Assembly: GCA_964581605.1 (NCBI GenBank)
Contig: CAZOPF010000002.1
Span: 62,001 to 126,000 of the forward strand
Direction: 5' to 3'
Length of the DNA stretch: 64,000 bases
Source: CAADGU01 sp964581605
Lineage (GTDB): Bacteria; Chloroflexota; Anaerolineae; Promineifilales; Promineifilaceae
In this document: one piece after another, positions 8,460-17,700 of the stretch
How positions within the stretch are numbered: position 1 is the first letter of the stretch
Layout of the letters: each line of letters starts with the position of its first letter
Made by a program: the position numbers and the translations under genes
The notes under the pieces: generated by a model
Database searches by the model: none
The model's input: the letters and a program-made list of their open reading frames with translations, nothing else
Told to the model about the DNA's origin: nothing

Positions 8460-9367
8460 TGCCCATGTCTACCCCACTGGTGATCACCGTCATTCTCAAC
8501 ACCAGCCGGCGCGATGATACGCTGGCTTGCCTGGCTTCGCTGGCCAAGAGCAGCTATGCCAATCATCGCATCATTGTCCTGGACAACGCCTCAACCGACG
8601 GTTCGATAGCCGCAATTGCCGCTGCTTATCCAGATGTACAAATCATTCCTCTGGCGGCCAATTTGGGTTATGCGGGAAACAACAATGTGGGCATTGTGGA
8701 GGCGGTGGCGCAGGGGGCTGATTGGGTCTTTGTGCTGAATGAAGACACTGTGTTAGCCCCAGATTGTCTGGCAGAAATGGTGCGTGTTGGCGAAAGCGCC
8801 CCCCTGATTGGCATTGTCGGGCCAATGGTTTATCACTACGACGAGCCAGAGGTCATCCAATCGGCCGGGGGGGCGTTAGGTCCCAATTGGGAATCTTGCC
8901 ACATCGCACAAAACGAGCCCGATGTGGGACAGTTTTCGCAGCCGCGTGCGGTGGGTTGGATTTCCGGGTGCGCCATTATGGTGCGCACGGCCGTAATCGA
9001 ACAAGTTGGCGCGTTGGATGAACGTTTCTTCTATTATTGGGAAGAAACGGAGTGGTGCTTGCGGGCCGGGCGGGCCGGCTGGCAACTTTTCCACGCTCCG
9101 GCCGCCAAACTGTGGCACAAAGGAGTGCAGCGCGATTACCGCCCCGGCCCCAACGTCACCTATTACAGCACCCGCAACCGCTTCTTGATGATGTCTAAAC
9201 ACCACGCCCCCCTGAAAATCTGGCTGGCGGTCTGGCTGCAAACCATCCGCACCATGACCAGTTGGACCATTAAACCCCAGTGGCGAGAGATGCGTGCCCA
9301 TCGGGACGCCATGTGGCAAGGGGTGTTAGATTTCTTGCGGCGGCGCTGGGGGATGCGAGTGGCTTAA
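8459..9367 (+). CDS. glycosyltransferase family 2
   Basis: Inverting GT-A glycosyltransferase of 302 residues. The N-terminal strand VITVILNTSRRDDTLACL, the LDNASTDGS nucleotide-binding stretch, and the DWVFVLNEDT acidic motif are typical of the rhamnosyltransferase-like GT2 branch, as is the later FFYYWEETEWCLRAG (acid-base region). It is cytoplasmic with no clear membrane anchor. The start codon is formed at the edge of the repeat element at 8408; a second in-frame ATG at 8465 is possible, and neither has a good ribosome site. It probably adds a sugar to the glycan made by this locus. Confidence 0.88.
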   Translation: MPMSTPLVITVILNTSRRDDTLACLASLAKSSYANHRIIVLDNASTDGSIAAIAAAYPDVQIIPLAANLGYAGNNNVGIVEAVAQGADWVFVLNEDTVLAPDCLAEMVRVGESAPLIGIVGPMVYHYDEPEVIQSAGGALGPNWESCHIAQNEPDVGQFSQPRAVGWISGCAIMVRTAVIEQVGALDERFFYYWEETEWCLRAGRAGWQLFHAPAAKLWHKGVQRDYRPGPNVTYYSTRNRFLMMSKHHAPLKIWLAVWLQTIRTMTSWTIKPQWREMRAHRDAMWQGVLDFLRRRWGMRVA

Positions 9368-9375
9368 ACGATACG

Positions 9376-10578
9376 ATGCAGATTCTATTTTTATCTCGCT
9401 GGTTTCCCTATCCCCCCCACAACGGCTCCAAATTGCGTATCCTCAATCTGCTGCGGGCGCTGGCCTTGCGCCACCAGGTCACCCTCATCAGCTTTAATGA
9501 CCAACCTGAAAAAGAAGTAGATGTGACAGGCCTGGCTTCCATTTGCCGGGCGGTTCATGCCATTCCCTGGCGTGCCTATAACCCGAACAGCGGCCGTGCC
9601 CGACTTGGTTTTTTCAATACAACACCCCGGTTTATTGTGGATACGTTTTCGCCAGAGATGAAAAGCTGTATTGAAGCGGTTTTGGCGCACGGCCGTACCG
9701 ATCTCATCATCGCTTCCCAGATTGATATGGCCGCTTATGCGGCCGCATCAGCGGCCGCTGGTGCGGCCACTGTTGGCCGCATACCGGCGCTTTTTGAAGA
9801 GGCTGAAGTAGGCACCTTGTATGAGCAATTTTCATTGGCGCATTCTTTGAAAGACAAAGCGCGGTTTGGGCTGACCTGGGCCAAACATCGCCGCTACCTG
9901 CGCCAAACCTTGGGCCGTTTTCAACTTTGCACAGTGGTTTCTGGGCAAGAAAAAGAGCTATTGGCTACGGCCGTCTCCCCCCATACCCCCATCGAGATAA
10001 TCCCCAACTGCATTAACCTGGATGATTATGCTGATGTGCCAGGAACGGCCGTGCCAGACACCCTCATCTTCACCGGTGCCTTCACCTACCACCCAAACTA
10101 CGAAGCCATGTGCTGGTTCTTACAGCATGTATTTCCTCTGGTGCGTGCCCAACGGCCGCATGTGCAGCTCACCATCACCGGCAACCATGCCAACCTCCCC
10201 CTGCCTGCTACAGAAAATGTGACATTGGCCGGGTTTGTGGATGATGTACGGCCGCTCGTTGCCAATGCCTGGGCCAGCCTGGTGCCCATCTGGACAGGTG
10301 GTGGCACCCGCCTGAAAATCCTGGAAGCAATGGCTTTAGGCACGCCGGTCATCGCCACCAGCAAAGGGGCCGAAGGACTAGACGCCGAATCGGGCAAACA
10401 CCTGTTGCTGGCAGACACGGCCGCCGACTTTGCTGCGGCCGTTCTCCAATTACTGCAAAACCCCACTTTACGCCACACCCTTAGCCAGAACGCCACCCAT
10501 TTTGTGGCTGAACGGTATAATTGGGCGGTCGTAGCGCCCTATTTCTTAGAAGTTGTCGAACGGGCTGCTGGAAACTGA
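9376..10578 (+). CDS. glycosyltransferase family 4
   Basis: GT-B glycosyltransferase, about 400 residues. MQILFLSRWFPYPPHNGSK opens the N-terminal Rossmann domain. The C-terminal donor-binding half shows PIWTGGGTRLKILEAMALGTPVIATSKGAEGL, spanning the family's glycine-rich loop and the EAMALG nucleotide-sugar site. An open frame extends back into the GT2 gene to 9280, but the ATG at 9376 starts exactly at the conserved N-terminus and gives an 8-base gap to the previous gene. It is one of a run of surface glycan genes. Several ACGGCCGT octamers occur within it. Confidence 0.88.
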   Translation: MQILFLSRWFPYPPHNGSKLRILNLLRALALRHQVTLISFNDQPEKEVDVTGLASICRAVHAIPWRAYNPNSGRARLGFFNTTPRFIVDTFSPEMKSCIEAVLAHGRTDLIIASQIDMAAYAAASAAAGAATVGRIPALFEEAEVGTLYEQFSLAHSLKDKARFGLTWAKHRRYLRQTLGRFQLCTVVSGQEKELLATAVSPHTPIEIIPNCINLDDYADVPGTAVPDTLIFTGAFTYHPNYEAMCWFLQHVFPLVRAQRPHVQLTITGNHANLPLPATENVTLAGFVDDVRPLVANAWASLVPIWTGGGTRLKILEAMALGTPVIATSKGAEGLDAESGKHLLLADTAADFAAAVLQLLQNPTLRHTLSQNATHFVAERYNWAVVAPYFLEVVERAAGN

Positions 10579-10619
10579 ACCACTCTGAGTATGATCAGAA
10601 CAGAGATAGAGAAAAGAGA

Positions 10620-12053
10620 ATGTCACAACTGCACGCAATAACAGATGATCCCCGCCAGTGGTTGGCACTGAACGCCTGGTGGATTCGTTGGCCGGTGGCA
10701 ATTGTGCTGCTGCTAGTTGTGGCAGGGCTGGCGGCCGTCATGACAAACGGCCGTAATGCCTTCCTCCTCCTCATCTTAATCATTGCCATCCCAACCGCCT
10801 TGTTTGGTGCTTATATCATGATCCGTTGGTTGGCAATAGGCTTTATACTCCTGCCCCTGGCCAACATGCTCGTTCCCTTTTCCATTGGCACCGGCAGCGC
10901 CACCAGCATCAACGCCACCCTTCTGCTGATTATGGGCATGACTGGCCTCTGGTTGTTCGACATGATCAACAACCAGAGGCGTATCTGGCTGCACAAATCA
11001 CGCCCCATCCTTCCCCTTCTGCTCATGCTTGTCGCGGCCACACTCTCCTTTTTCGTCGGGCAGCTTTCCTGGTTCCTCGTTCCTGGCGCATCCCTTTCTG
11101 CCCAAATTGGCGGGCTGGCTATCTTTTTTATCTGCGCCTGCGCTTTTTTGCTGGCCGCCCACCATTTCCGCACGGTTCGCTGGCTGGAATGGGCCACCTG
11201 GTCTTTTGTCATCGTGGGTGCAATTTTTGTTGTGCCCGCCCTCTCCCCCGCATTATTAGCCCGAATTGCCCGCTTTGTGCAGATAGGCAGCTATAGCAGC
11301 CAGTTCTGGACATGGTTCATTATTATCACCTTTAGCCAGGCCTGGCTGAACCACAAGCTGCCCAAATGGGCGCGTGTCGCTCTTATAGGATTGTGTATCA
11401 GTGCCTTATACATCGTCCTGGTTAAGGAATTTGATTGGAAATCGGGCTGGATACCGCCGTTGATTGGGATTGCGACAATCTTCGCCCTTTATTCCTGGAA
11501 ATTCCTGGCGCTGATGGGCATTGGTGGCGCATTCGCCTTGCCCATCGCCATTGCCCGCCTCATTGCCACCGATGAATATAGCTACGGCACGCGCGTAGAT
11601 GCCTGGATCATTTTGGGCGAAATCATCAAGGTCAACCCAGTTTTTGGATTAGGCCCGGCCAATTATTATTGGTACACACCGCTTTTTGCTATTCGTGGTT
11701 ACAATGTCGAGTTTAATTCGCATAATCAGTATATTGATCTACTAGCTCAAATCGGCATTATTGGTACAGCCCTGGTACTGTGGTTTTTTGTGGAGGTGGC
11801 CTGGATTGGTTGGAAATTGCTCAAGGTAGTGCCCGAAGGTTTCCAAAAGGCATATGTTTATGGGGCCATGGGCGGGTTGGTAGCAACAGTGGCGGCCGGT
11901 ATGTTGGGTGATTGGTTCTTACCCTTTGTCTATAATGTAGGCATGGTGGGGATGCGTTCCAGCATTTTGCCCTGGGTTTTTTTAGGTGCCCTGGTGGCTA
12001 TAGAGCAGTTATATCTGCGAAGTGATGCAAGTGAACAGGAAACTGTTCACTGA
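10620..12053 (+). CDS. O-antigen ligase/polymerase-like membrane protein (Wzy_C family)
   Basis: Polytopic membrane protein of about 477 residues with ten or more hydrophobic helices. The large loop late in the protein holds the family signature region around FGLGPANYYWYTP and FNSHNQYIDLLAQIG, where O-antigen ligases keep the conserved H-N pattern. It would polymerise or ligate lipid-linked glycan at the outer face of the membrane. ATG 10620 follows GAAAAGAGA; the frame continues upstream to 10521 but overlaps the previous gene. A Gram-positive-like or monoderm Chloroflexota would use it for exopolysaccharide and not LPS. Confidence 0.82.
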   Translation: MSQLHAITDDPRQWLALNAWWIRWPVAIVLLLVVAGLAAVMTNGRNAFLLLILIIAIPTALFGAYIMIRWLAIGFILLPLANMLVPFSIGTGSATSINATLLLIMGMTGLWLFDMINNQRRIWLHKSRPILPLLLMLVAATLSFFVGQLSWFLVPGASLSAQIGGLAIFFICACAFLLAAHHFRTVRWLEWATWSFVIVGAIFVVPALSPALLARIARFVQIGSYSSQFWTWFIIITFSQAWLNHKLPKWARVALIGLCISALYIVLVKEFDWKSGWIPPLIGIATIFALYSWKFLALMGIGGAFALPIAIARLIATDEYSYGTRVDAWIILGEIIKVNPVFGLGPANYYWYTPLFAIRGYNVEFNSHNQYIDLLAQIGIIGTALVLWFFVEVAWIGWKLLKVVPEGFQKAYVYGAMGGLVATVAAGMLGDWFLPFVYNVGMVGMRSSILPWVFLGALVAIEQLYLRSDASEQETVH

Positions 12054-12069
12054 TGAATGAGAGTACGGG

Positions 12070-12534
12070 ATGGTAAATGTGCTTTTTGTGTGCCTGGGAA
12101 ACATTTGCCGGTCGCCGATGGCGGAGGCTGTGTTTCAGCAGATGGTGAATGAAGCGGGTTTGCAAGAGCAGATCAGGGTGGATTCGGCAGGAACGGGGTC
12201 GTGGCATGTGGGGGAGAGTGCCCATTCAGGGACGCGCCAGGTGCTGGCCCGGCATGGGATTCCATATCACGGCCGTGCTCGCCAAATTACGGCCGCCGAT
12301 ACCAGACAAACCAATAGCTATCTGGTGGCGATGGATGAGGAAAATGTGGAGGAGTTGGTAGGGCGATACGGCCGTTTGCCCAACCTGAGCCGTTTGCTCG
12401 ATTATGCCCCACAACTACAGGAACGCGACGTGCCCGATCCCTATTACACAGGCCGGTTTGAACATGTCTATGAGCTTGTAACAGCTGGTTGCCAGGGCTT
12501 GTTGGCAACCATTCGGACAGAACACGGGTTATAA
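12070..12534 (+). CDS. low-molecular-weight protein tyrosine phosphatase
   Basis: The 154-residue protein opens with MVNVLFVCLGNICRSPMAEA, the CX5R phosphate-binding loop CLGNICRS, and ends with the general-acid region around RDVPDPYYTG. Length matches the family. Such phosphatases (Wzb-like) often sit with exopolysaccharide export kinases and control chain length. No tyrosine autokinase is seen here, so the partner is unknown. It follows the O-antigen ligase by 16 bases. Confidence 0.92.
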   Translation: MVNVLFVCLGNICRSPMAEAVFQQMVNEAGLQEQIRVDSAGTGSWHVGESAHSGTRQVLARHGIPYHGRARQITAADTRQTNSYLVAMDEENVEELVGRYGRLPNLSRLLDYAPQLQERDVPDPYYTGRFEHVYELVTAGCQGLLATIRTEHGL

Positions 12535-12587
12535 AGAAGAGGGGATTGCCTGATCTCCAATCTCTATTGACTGAGGAATATCTATCT

Positions 12588-13766
12588 ATGGAAGGTAAGG
12601 AAGAACGCGATGTCATTGTGGTGGGGGCAGGGCCGGCCGGGGCGATGACGGCCACAATTCTGGCGCAAAAGGGGCATGATGTGTTGTTGCTAGACCGGTC
12701 GGCGTTTCCCCGAGACAAAACATGTGGTGATGCGGTACCGGCAGGGGCTATTGAGCGAATGTTGCATTATGGGATGAAGGAAAAGGTGGATACGGCCGTT
12801 GCGCGTGGTGAGTTCTACCCCCTGAAAAGCCTCAAAATTGTCTCGCCCAGAGCCTATGAAATTGAAGCCCCATTGGAAAAAGGGCATGAAGGCAGCGACT
12901 CTTACGTAGCACCACGCATGTACTTTGACCATGTCATTCAGCGACATGCCTTAGATTCCGGCGCCCAATTTTGTGTGGCGCAAGCCAAAGAGCCAATTGT
13001 AGAAAATGGCAAAGTCGTAGGTGTGCGGACACAAACTAACGGCACCGTTTCTGATTTGCGTGCCCGGCTGGTAATTGGTGCGGATGGCGTCACGTCTGCT
13101 ATTGCCCGGCGGTTGCGCCCCAAAACAGAACAACACGAAGATGCCCACCGGGCAGTGGCCCTACGTGCTTATATTGAAGGCCTGGAAGAGATTCCACACG
13201 AGGTGGAGTTTTACCTGTATAAAGATATTTTGCCCGGTTACGCCTGGATATTTCCCATTGGCAAAAATCGGGCCAACATTGGACTGGGAATGCGCCTGGA
13301 TCAGTTTCGTAAGCACGGGCTGAAACTGGAAAAGATGTTGCAGGATTTTCTGCAAATGCCCAAGATCAAACCACGTTTGAAACAAGGCGGGCAGCTACAC
13401 GATGTGGCTACCTGGCAGCTTAATTTTGGTTCACAAGCCCATATGCACCATGTGTTTGATGGCGCTTTGTTAGTGGGAGATGCGGCCGGATTTATTAACC
13501 CCATTACGGGCGGTGGCATCCATAATTCGATTATTTCAGCAGAACTGGCGGCTCAGGTGGCCGATGAAGCTCTGAGGAAGGGGGATACCTCTTACAAGGG
13601 GATGAAGGTTTATGAGCAGTTATGCCACAATGAATTGTGGGAAGGGATGCAAAAATCTTATCGGATGCAAGATTGGTTTATGCACTTTCCCTGGTTGGTG
13701 GATATTTTGGTGCGTTTTGGGCGGCAAAGCCATACTTTGACACAAACGTTTCTGAGCAAACTTTAG
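12588..13766 (+). CDS. geranylgeranyl-reductase-family FAD oxidoreductase
   Basis: FAD-dependent protein of 392 residues. VVGAGPAGAMTA is the dinucleotide-binding motif; FPRDKTCGDAVPAG and GDAAGFINPITGGGI mark the geranylgeranyl reductase/digeranylgeranylglycerophospholipid reductase group, and YAWIFPIGKNRANIGLGM follows the substrate strand. It lacks the WxWxIP signature, so it is not a second halogenase. Possible roles are saturation of a polyprenyl chain or tailoring of the upstream product. Start ATG 12588 follows GAGGA; an open frame upstream overlaps the phosphatase. The 3' end overlaps the convergent response-regulator gene by four bases. Confidence 0.85.
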   Translation: MEGKEERDVIVVGAGPAGAMTATILAQKGHDVLLLDRSAFPRDKTCGDAVPAGAIERMLHYGMKEKVDTAVARGEFYPLKSLKIVSPRAYEIEAPLEKGHEGSDSYVAPRMYFDHVIQRHALDSGAQFCVAQAKEPIVENGKVVGVRTQTNGTVSDLRARLVIGADGVTSAIARRLRPKTEQHEDAHRAVALRAYIEGLEEIPHEVEFYLYKDILPGYAWIFPIGKNRANIGLGMRLDQFRKHGLKLEKMLQDFLQMPKIKPRLKQGGQLHDVATWQLNFGSQAHMHHVFDGALLVGDAAGFINPITGGGIHNSIISAELAAQVADEALRKGDTSYKGMKVYEQLCHNELWEGMQKSYRMQDWFMHFPWLVDILVRFGRQSHTLTQTFLSKL

Positions 13767-14164
13767 TGGATGCTGTATGTAGGGCGCTGGGCAACCGCCA
13801 TCAAATCGCCAATACGAGAGGCGAGTTCATAAACAGGGGTGTCTTTGGTAATCAGGTCATTGGCCCCAGCCCGAAGACTGTTTTGCCGGGTCAGGTCGCG
13901 GTCATCGGCGGTGTACATGAGGATGTACGGCCGTTCCGCTTCATAGCGTCGTCTGATCTCCCGGCACACCTCAAAACCGTCCATCCCTGGCATCATCACA
14001 TCTAGCAAAACCAGGTCAGGTATCTCTTCATGGATCAACTGTAAAGCATCTGTGCCGCTGTTTGCGCCTCGTACTTCATACCCGGCGTCTTCCAGAATAA
14101 ACTGGCAAAGCAGCACCAGCGAGATTTCATCATCCACTACTAAAACTTTAGTTGTTGTCGCCAT
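13763..14164 (-). CDS. single-domain response regulator (CheY-like)
   Basis: A 133-residue receiver domain with no output domain. LVVDDE forms the acidic pocket, LVLLDVMMPGMDG contains the phospho-acceptor aspartate, and the switch lysine lies in ITKDTP. The C-terminal tail is short. It is convergent with the flavoprotein gene. No histidine kinase is adjacent. It may work as a phosphate relay or by protein-protein contact. Confidence 0.92.
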   Translation of the reverse strand: MATTTKVLVVDDEISLVLLCQFILEDAGYEVRGANSGTDALQLIHEEIPDLVLLDVMMPGMDGFEVCREIRRRYEAERPYILMYTADDRDLTRQNSLRAGANDLITKDTPVYELASRIGDLMAVAQRPTYSIH

Positions 14165-14264
14165 TATTACATCCTTCTCTATGCCTGCTTCTCTGATTTT
14201 GCTCCAGTTTTAGCCATGTTCCTGCGCCAACGACTTCTGCGTACTGGTTTTCCCAAAAACACAG

Positions 14265-14346
14265 AACCTCCACATCACCTGCGCCATTGGCGCAGTGGAT
14301 GGGGAGGTTCAACCCAAGTCAGTAGTTTTATGCCATTCGTGGCATA
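14265..14346. terminator. two hairpins downstream of the cold-shock gene
   Basis: The 211-base gap between cold-shock and regulator genes holds a long near-perfect stem: AACCTCC at 14265 pairs with GGAGGTT ending at 14309, with inner CTGCGCCA/TGGCGCAG. A second hairpin is TATGCCA-TTCG-TGGCATA at 14329-14346, a perfect 7-base stem. No long T run follows, so termination is likely but not canonical. Confidence 0.5.
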
Positions 14347-14375
14347 CTACGGGTAATCAAATTTTCAGCAATTTA

Positions 14376-14606
14376 TTATTCGGAAGGGCTAAAAGTACGG
14401 CGAGCGTTTACGTTTTGTGCCTGTGGGCCGCGGCCACGGTCAACCAGCTCAAATTCCACGCGGTCCCCTTCATACAGGTTTCGGTAGCCTTCCCCTTCAA
14501 TGGCCGAATAGTGGACAAATACTTCCTGCGTGCCATCATCCGGGTTGATGAAACCATAACCCTTTAACCGGCTAAACCATTTGACAATACCTGTTAATTT
14601 TGACAT
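14376..14606 (-). CDS. cold-shock domain protein (CspA family)
   Basis: A 76-residue OB-fold protein. The two RNA-binding motifs are KGYGFI and VFVHY, preceded by GIVKWFS, all diagnostic. It binds single-stranded RNA/DNA and acts as an RNA chaperone. TGGAGGAAATAGA precedes the ATG. The 259 bases between it and the acetyltransferase gene carry no ORF I trust and could include a structured 5' leader, as is common for this family. Confidence 0.95.
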   Translation of the reverse strand: MSKLTGIVKWFSRLKGYGFINPDDGTQEVFVHYSAIEGEGYRNLYEGDRVEFELVDRGRGPQAQNVNARRTFSPSE

Positions 14607-14865
14607 TATTCTATTTCCTCCACAACACTTGGTTAATGAGTTGTTGTTGCTTGTCCAGATAGCGTTTTAGTAGAAAGGCACAACAATAATCGTCGTACTT
14701 CATATTCCACTATCAACACGCTTGCCTGGTTCTATCATGTTGATATGAACGTATGGACAAATTAGCATTGAAGGAGGGGGATGTCTATGAACGGGACGTG
14801 AAAGGTGATAAAGGAGGAAAGTGGTACTTTTTTCCTGATGATGACGGCCGTTTCCCAAATGACCG

Positions 14866-15600
14866 TTAACCAGCCATTTGCTTGCCTGTGCCCTGAATAA
14901 TAAGCTGGCGGTGGAGCGTATCTGCAAACCCTACCTGGCGGGCTACCTCCAGTGAAGCGCTATTATTTTCGGCCACCAGATACAGAGGAGTACGGCCGTG
15001 ACTGAGCAAATAATTCGCCATCGCCGCCACCACGCTACGGCCGTAACCCTGTCGCCGGTATTGTGGGTGAGTGTTGACCGATAGCTCGGCAAAGTGCGCT
15101 GTTTGCCAGTTCAGGCCGGCAGCAGCCACCAATGTGTTGTCGTGTTGTCGGTCCCGAATGACAAAACGAGGCAAGCCATTCGCGCCCATATCCTGCGTAA
15201 TCAATACATTTACCAATGGCTCAAACTGGGTGTGATGCAAGGTCAATAGGTGATACACCTCTATCGTTTGTACCGCAAATAAGGCAGTGATCAGGGGTTC
15301 ATATTGGTCAGGTACGGCCAAAATCACGGCCGTATCTGGCGGTATTGCCTGATGTATGATGGCCGCACTGGCAAATAAATCGGCCAGCGGTAGTCGCATA
15401 GTTACCAATGGCCGGAATAAATCCATGCCCGTTTGGGATAGGCAGATGTAACCCTGGGCACGCGGGCTGTCAGGAAGGTACGGCCGTAACTGGGTCCGAT
15501 TATCGGCATGATAAAAAGCAAAATAACTGGCCATGGCATCGGCCGGATTGTGTTCATCCAACAAATGGCGGATAGCCCGGCGTTGTTCAATCAAATTCAT
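14866..15600 (-). CDS. GNAT-family N-acetyltransferase
   Basis: A 244-residue protein with the acetyl-CoA-binding motif HPQYRRQGYGRSVV in its C-terminal third and a following LYLVAENNSASLEVARQVGF, the typical final strands and helix. The N-terminal half is less conserved, giving a two-lobed GNAT shape. The substrate cannot be inferred. It overlaps the upstream nucleoside phosphorylase gene by 14 bases on the same strand, so the two are co-transcribed. Confidence 0.87.
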   Translation of the reverse strand: MNLIEQRRAIRHLLDEHNPADAMASYFAFYHADNRTQLRPYLPDSPRAQGYICLSQTGMDLFRPLVTMRLPLADLFASAAIIHQAIPPDTAVILAVPDQYEPLITALFAVQTIEVYHLLTLHHTQFEPLVNVLITQDMGANGLPRFVIRDRQHDNTLVAAAGLNWQTAHFAELSVNTHPQYRRQGYGRSVVAAMANYLLSHGRTPLYLVAENNSASLEVARQVGFADTLHRQLIIQGTGKQMAG

Positions 15601-16339
15601 TATCCACCTGTACCACCGCCTCTAAAGCGGTGCGTATAGCCATTTCAATTGCCTGCCCTATATCTTCCCGGTGCGGATTAAAGGTGTTCATATCTTCTTT
15701 AGTGTGCAGTACATTGCCGTCTGCCGCCAGAATGGCCCCCGTTTTTATCCGGCGCAGACTGCCTACCTGAAATAAAGCAGCACATTCCATTTCCACCGCT
15801 AACACATTGACGGCCGCCATCGTTTGGTAGTCAGGCGCAGTGGGTAAGGGCAGGCCACCATAGAAAGCGTCACGGGTGAGCACATAGCCGATGTGAACTG
15901 GCTGCACCGCTTTTTGGGTGGCGTGTCGTAATGCCATGACCACATCTACATCGGCGACGGCGGGATAACCAGGAGGAACTACCTCACGGCCGTAGCCTGT
16001 ATGATCCACCGCGCCCGTCACCACCACCAGATGCCCCGCCTGTACCTCTGGCCGAATACCACCACACGTACCGACCCGGATGATGCTCCTGGCTCCGGCA
16101 GCGACCAACTCCTCAAAGGCAATGGCCGCGCCCGGCGCACCAATGCCGTGTGAGCAAACGGTGATGGTATGGCCGTGATACTCCCCCTGATACGAGCGAT
16201 ACTCCCGCCACTCGGCCAACATAATGGCTGCATCCAGCAGCCCGGCAATCGTTGTGGCCCTGGCCGGGTCGCCACAAACGAGTACCCTCTCGCTCACACT
16301 GTTTTTGGGCAGTTTGGTGTGTGGCAGCAATTGGTTCAT
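15587..16339 (-). CDS. nucleoside phosphorylase (uridine/purine nucleoside phosphorylase family)
   Basis: A 250-residue member of the PNP/UDP phosphorylase family. ERVLVCGDPARA is the phosphate-binding entry, SHGIGAPGAAIAFEEL and RVGTCGGIR line the active site, and AVEMECAALF holds the ribose-binding Met-Glu pair. It cleaves nucleosides to base and (deoxy)ribose-1-phosphate. Specificity (uridine versus purine) is uncertain. The product pentose phosphate is one step from the deoxyribose-5-phosphate expected as substrate of the microcompartment operon at 36-44 kb, so the two loci may belong to one nucleoside catabolic route. Confidence 0.85.
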   Translation of the reverse strand: MNQLLPHTKLPKNSVSERVLVCGDPARATTIAGLLDAAIMLAEWREYRSYQGEYHGHTITVCSHGIGAPGAAIAFEELVAAGARSIIRVGTCGGIRPEVQAGHLVVVTGAVDHTGYGREVVPPGYPAVADVDVVMALRHATQKAVQPVHIGYVLTRDAFYGGLPLPTAPDYQTMAAVNVLAVEMECAALFQVGSLRRIKTGAILAADGNVLHTKEDMNTFNPHREDIGQAIEMAIRTALEAVVQVDNEFD

Positions 16340-16373
16340 GCCAACTCCTTCGTGATCGTTTGCAAATAAGTTA

Positions 16374-16452
16374 GCGATTGGGTAATTGGGTAATTAAGTA
16401 ATTGAAGCGGCTAATTACCAAATTACTCCATTGCATAATTACTGCACGGTTA
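16374..16452. repeat. inverted repeat with 8-base tandem arms (unit GGTAATTG)
   Basis: Left arm GATTG GGTAATTG GGTAATTA AGTAATTG, right arm AATTACCA AATTACTC and degenerate copies. It lies in the divergent gap between the nucleoside phosphorylase (-) and the esterase (+), so here it does not follow a gene end. It is the most degenerate of the set. Confidence 0.65.
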
Positions 16453-16597
16453 CTTATAAGGATGTAGATATTTAACCAATGTTACGCACTGGTTATTTGA
16501 TTGGCAAACGGCCGTGAGTTGGCCGGCAAAAGCAGTGAGGTGTAAACGATTAGGCCGGACGCTGGCATCTTTTTCTGTCTCTGCCGATAATGGGAGG

Positions 16598-17620
16598 ATG
16601 CGTATCCTGTTGTTAATCCTGTTAGGCGGCTTTTGGGGCGGAGTAGCTTGCCAGACGGCCGCCCCAATGCCCACAATAGCACCCATTTCGGTGGCCGCAA
16701 TGATCACCCCAACGGCGGCCGCGGTCATACCTCCATCACTCAATCCCGTTGCCAGCCAGACGGCCGCCCAGCCCGCCACCATCCCCCCCACGTTCACGGC
16801 CGCCCCATTTCCCACGCCCACCCTTGCCGCGGGTGTTGCCCCTACGGGTATACCCACCCCCTGCCCACCAGGAGTAGTAAGAACCGGCGTCTTCCCCAGC
16901 CAGTTTACTGGTGAAAGCAACTATCGTATCTATTTACCACCCTGTTATGGGTTAGACGGCCGTGCCTACCCCGTTCTCTACCTCTTTGGTGGCAACAGCC
17001 AGGATGACAGCGCCTGGGACAACTACGGCCTGGACGAAGCCGCCGAAGCTGCCATCCAACAGCGGCTTATCCCCCCGTTGCTGTTGGTGATGGTAGACGG
17101 CGGTTGGATAGCCAATACCACCTCCGGCGGCCCAAACTCCTACGAAGCCCACATCTTGAATTACCTGATCCCCTTCATTGAGCAAAATTACTGTGTCTGG
17201 CGTAAAGCGGACGGCCGGGCCATTGGCGGCCTGTCTAGGGGCGGTTACTGGGCATTGGAAATCGCCTTTCGCCATCCAGAACAGTTTGCCAGCGTGGGTG
17301 GGCACAGCGCGGCTCTGATTGATTCATTTGCCGGGCCAGAGATCAACCCGCAATACACCGGGCTGAGTAATGATTTGGGTGATTTGCGGATTTATCTGGA
17401 CATCGGCGACCAGGACTATCTGCGGCCAAACACCGAACAACTGCACAATGACATGACCGCGCAAGGCATCCCGCACACCTGGGTTCTCAACGAAGGGGCG
17501 CACGAGGACAGCTATTGGCCGCAGCACCTGGCGGAATACCTGCTCTGGTACGCCGAACCCTGGCCGCTGGATCGCGGGGAATACCCAACGGCCGTCTGCC
17601 CACAAAGAGTAATTGAGTAA
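16598..17620 (+). CDS. lipoprotein esterase (alpha/beta-hydrolase, esterase D-like)
   Basis: Secreted, lipid-anchored hydrolase of 340 residues. ATG 16598 opens a classic signal MRILLLILLGGFWGGVAC with the lipobox cysteine at 18; the longer frame from 16514 would destroy it. Residues 19 to about 90 are a Thr/Pro/Ala-rich linker. The hydrolase domain begins near YRIYLPPCYG, has GLSRGG (GxSxG nucleophile) and a C-terminal NEGAHEDSYW with the catalytic histidine, and belongs to the putative esterase family (Fes/esterase D-like). The stop codon TAA falls inside the repeat element at 17608, so the last residues VIE are encoded by the repeat. Confidence 0.85.
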   Translation: MRILLLILLGGFWGGVACQTAAPMPTIAPISVAAMITPTAAAVIPPSLNPVASQTAAQPATIPPTFTAAPFPTPTLAAGVAPTGIPTPCPPGVVRTGVFPSQFTGESNYRIYLPPCYGLDGRAYPVLYLFGGNSQDDSAWDNYGLDEAAEAAIQQRLIPPLLLVMVDGGWIANTTSGGPNSYEAHILNYLIPFIEQNYCVWRKADGRAIGGLSRGGYWALEIAFRHPEQFASVGGHSAALIDSFAGPEINPQYTGLSNDLGDLRIYLDIGDQDYLRPNTEQLHNDMTAQGIPHTWVLNEGAHEDSYWPQHLAEYLLWYAEPWPLDRGEYPTAVCPQRVIE

Positions 17621-17679
17621 TTGGGTAATTTTGAACAATTACTTAATTACCCAATTACCCAATTACCTGCTTACCCAAT
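17608..17679. repeat. inverted repeat with 8-base tandem arms (unit GTAATTGG)
   Basis: Left arm AGTAATTGAGTAATTGGG, right arm AATTACCC repeated three times. It provides the stop codon of the esterase gene and fills most of the gap before the VWA gene. Confidence 0.88.
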
Positions 17680-17700
17680 CTATGGTAATCTTCTGGCCGC

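Noticed and set aside
12588..13766. Second halogenase
   Set aside because: It lacks WxWxIP and carries geranylgeranyl-reductase motifs such as CGDAV.
14607..14865. Possible gene upstream of the cold-shock gene
   Set aside because: Only a weak frame overlapping the acetyltransferase end is present; the stretch looks like a leader or spacer.
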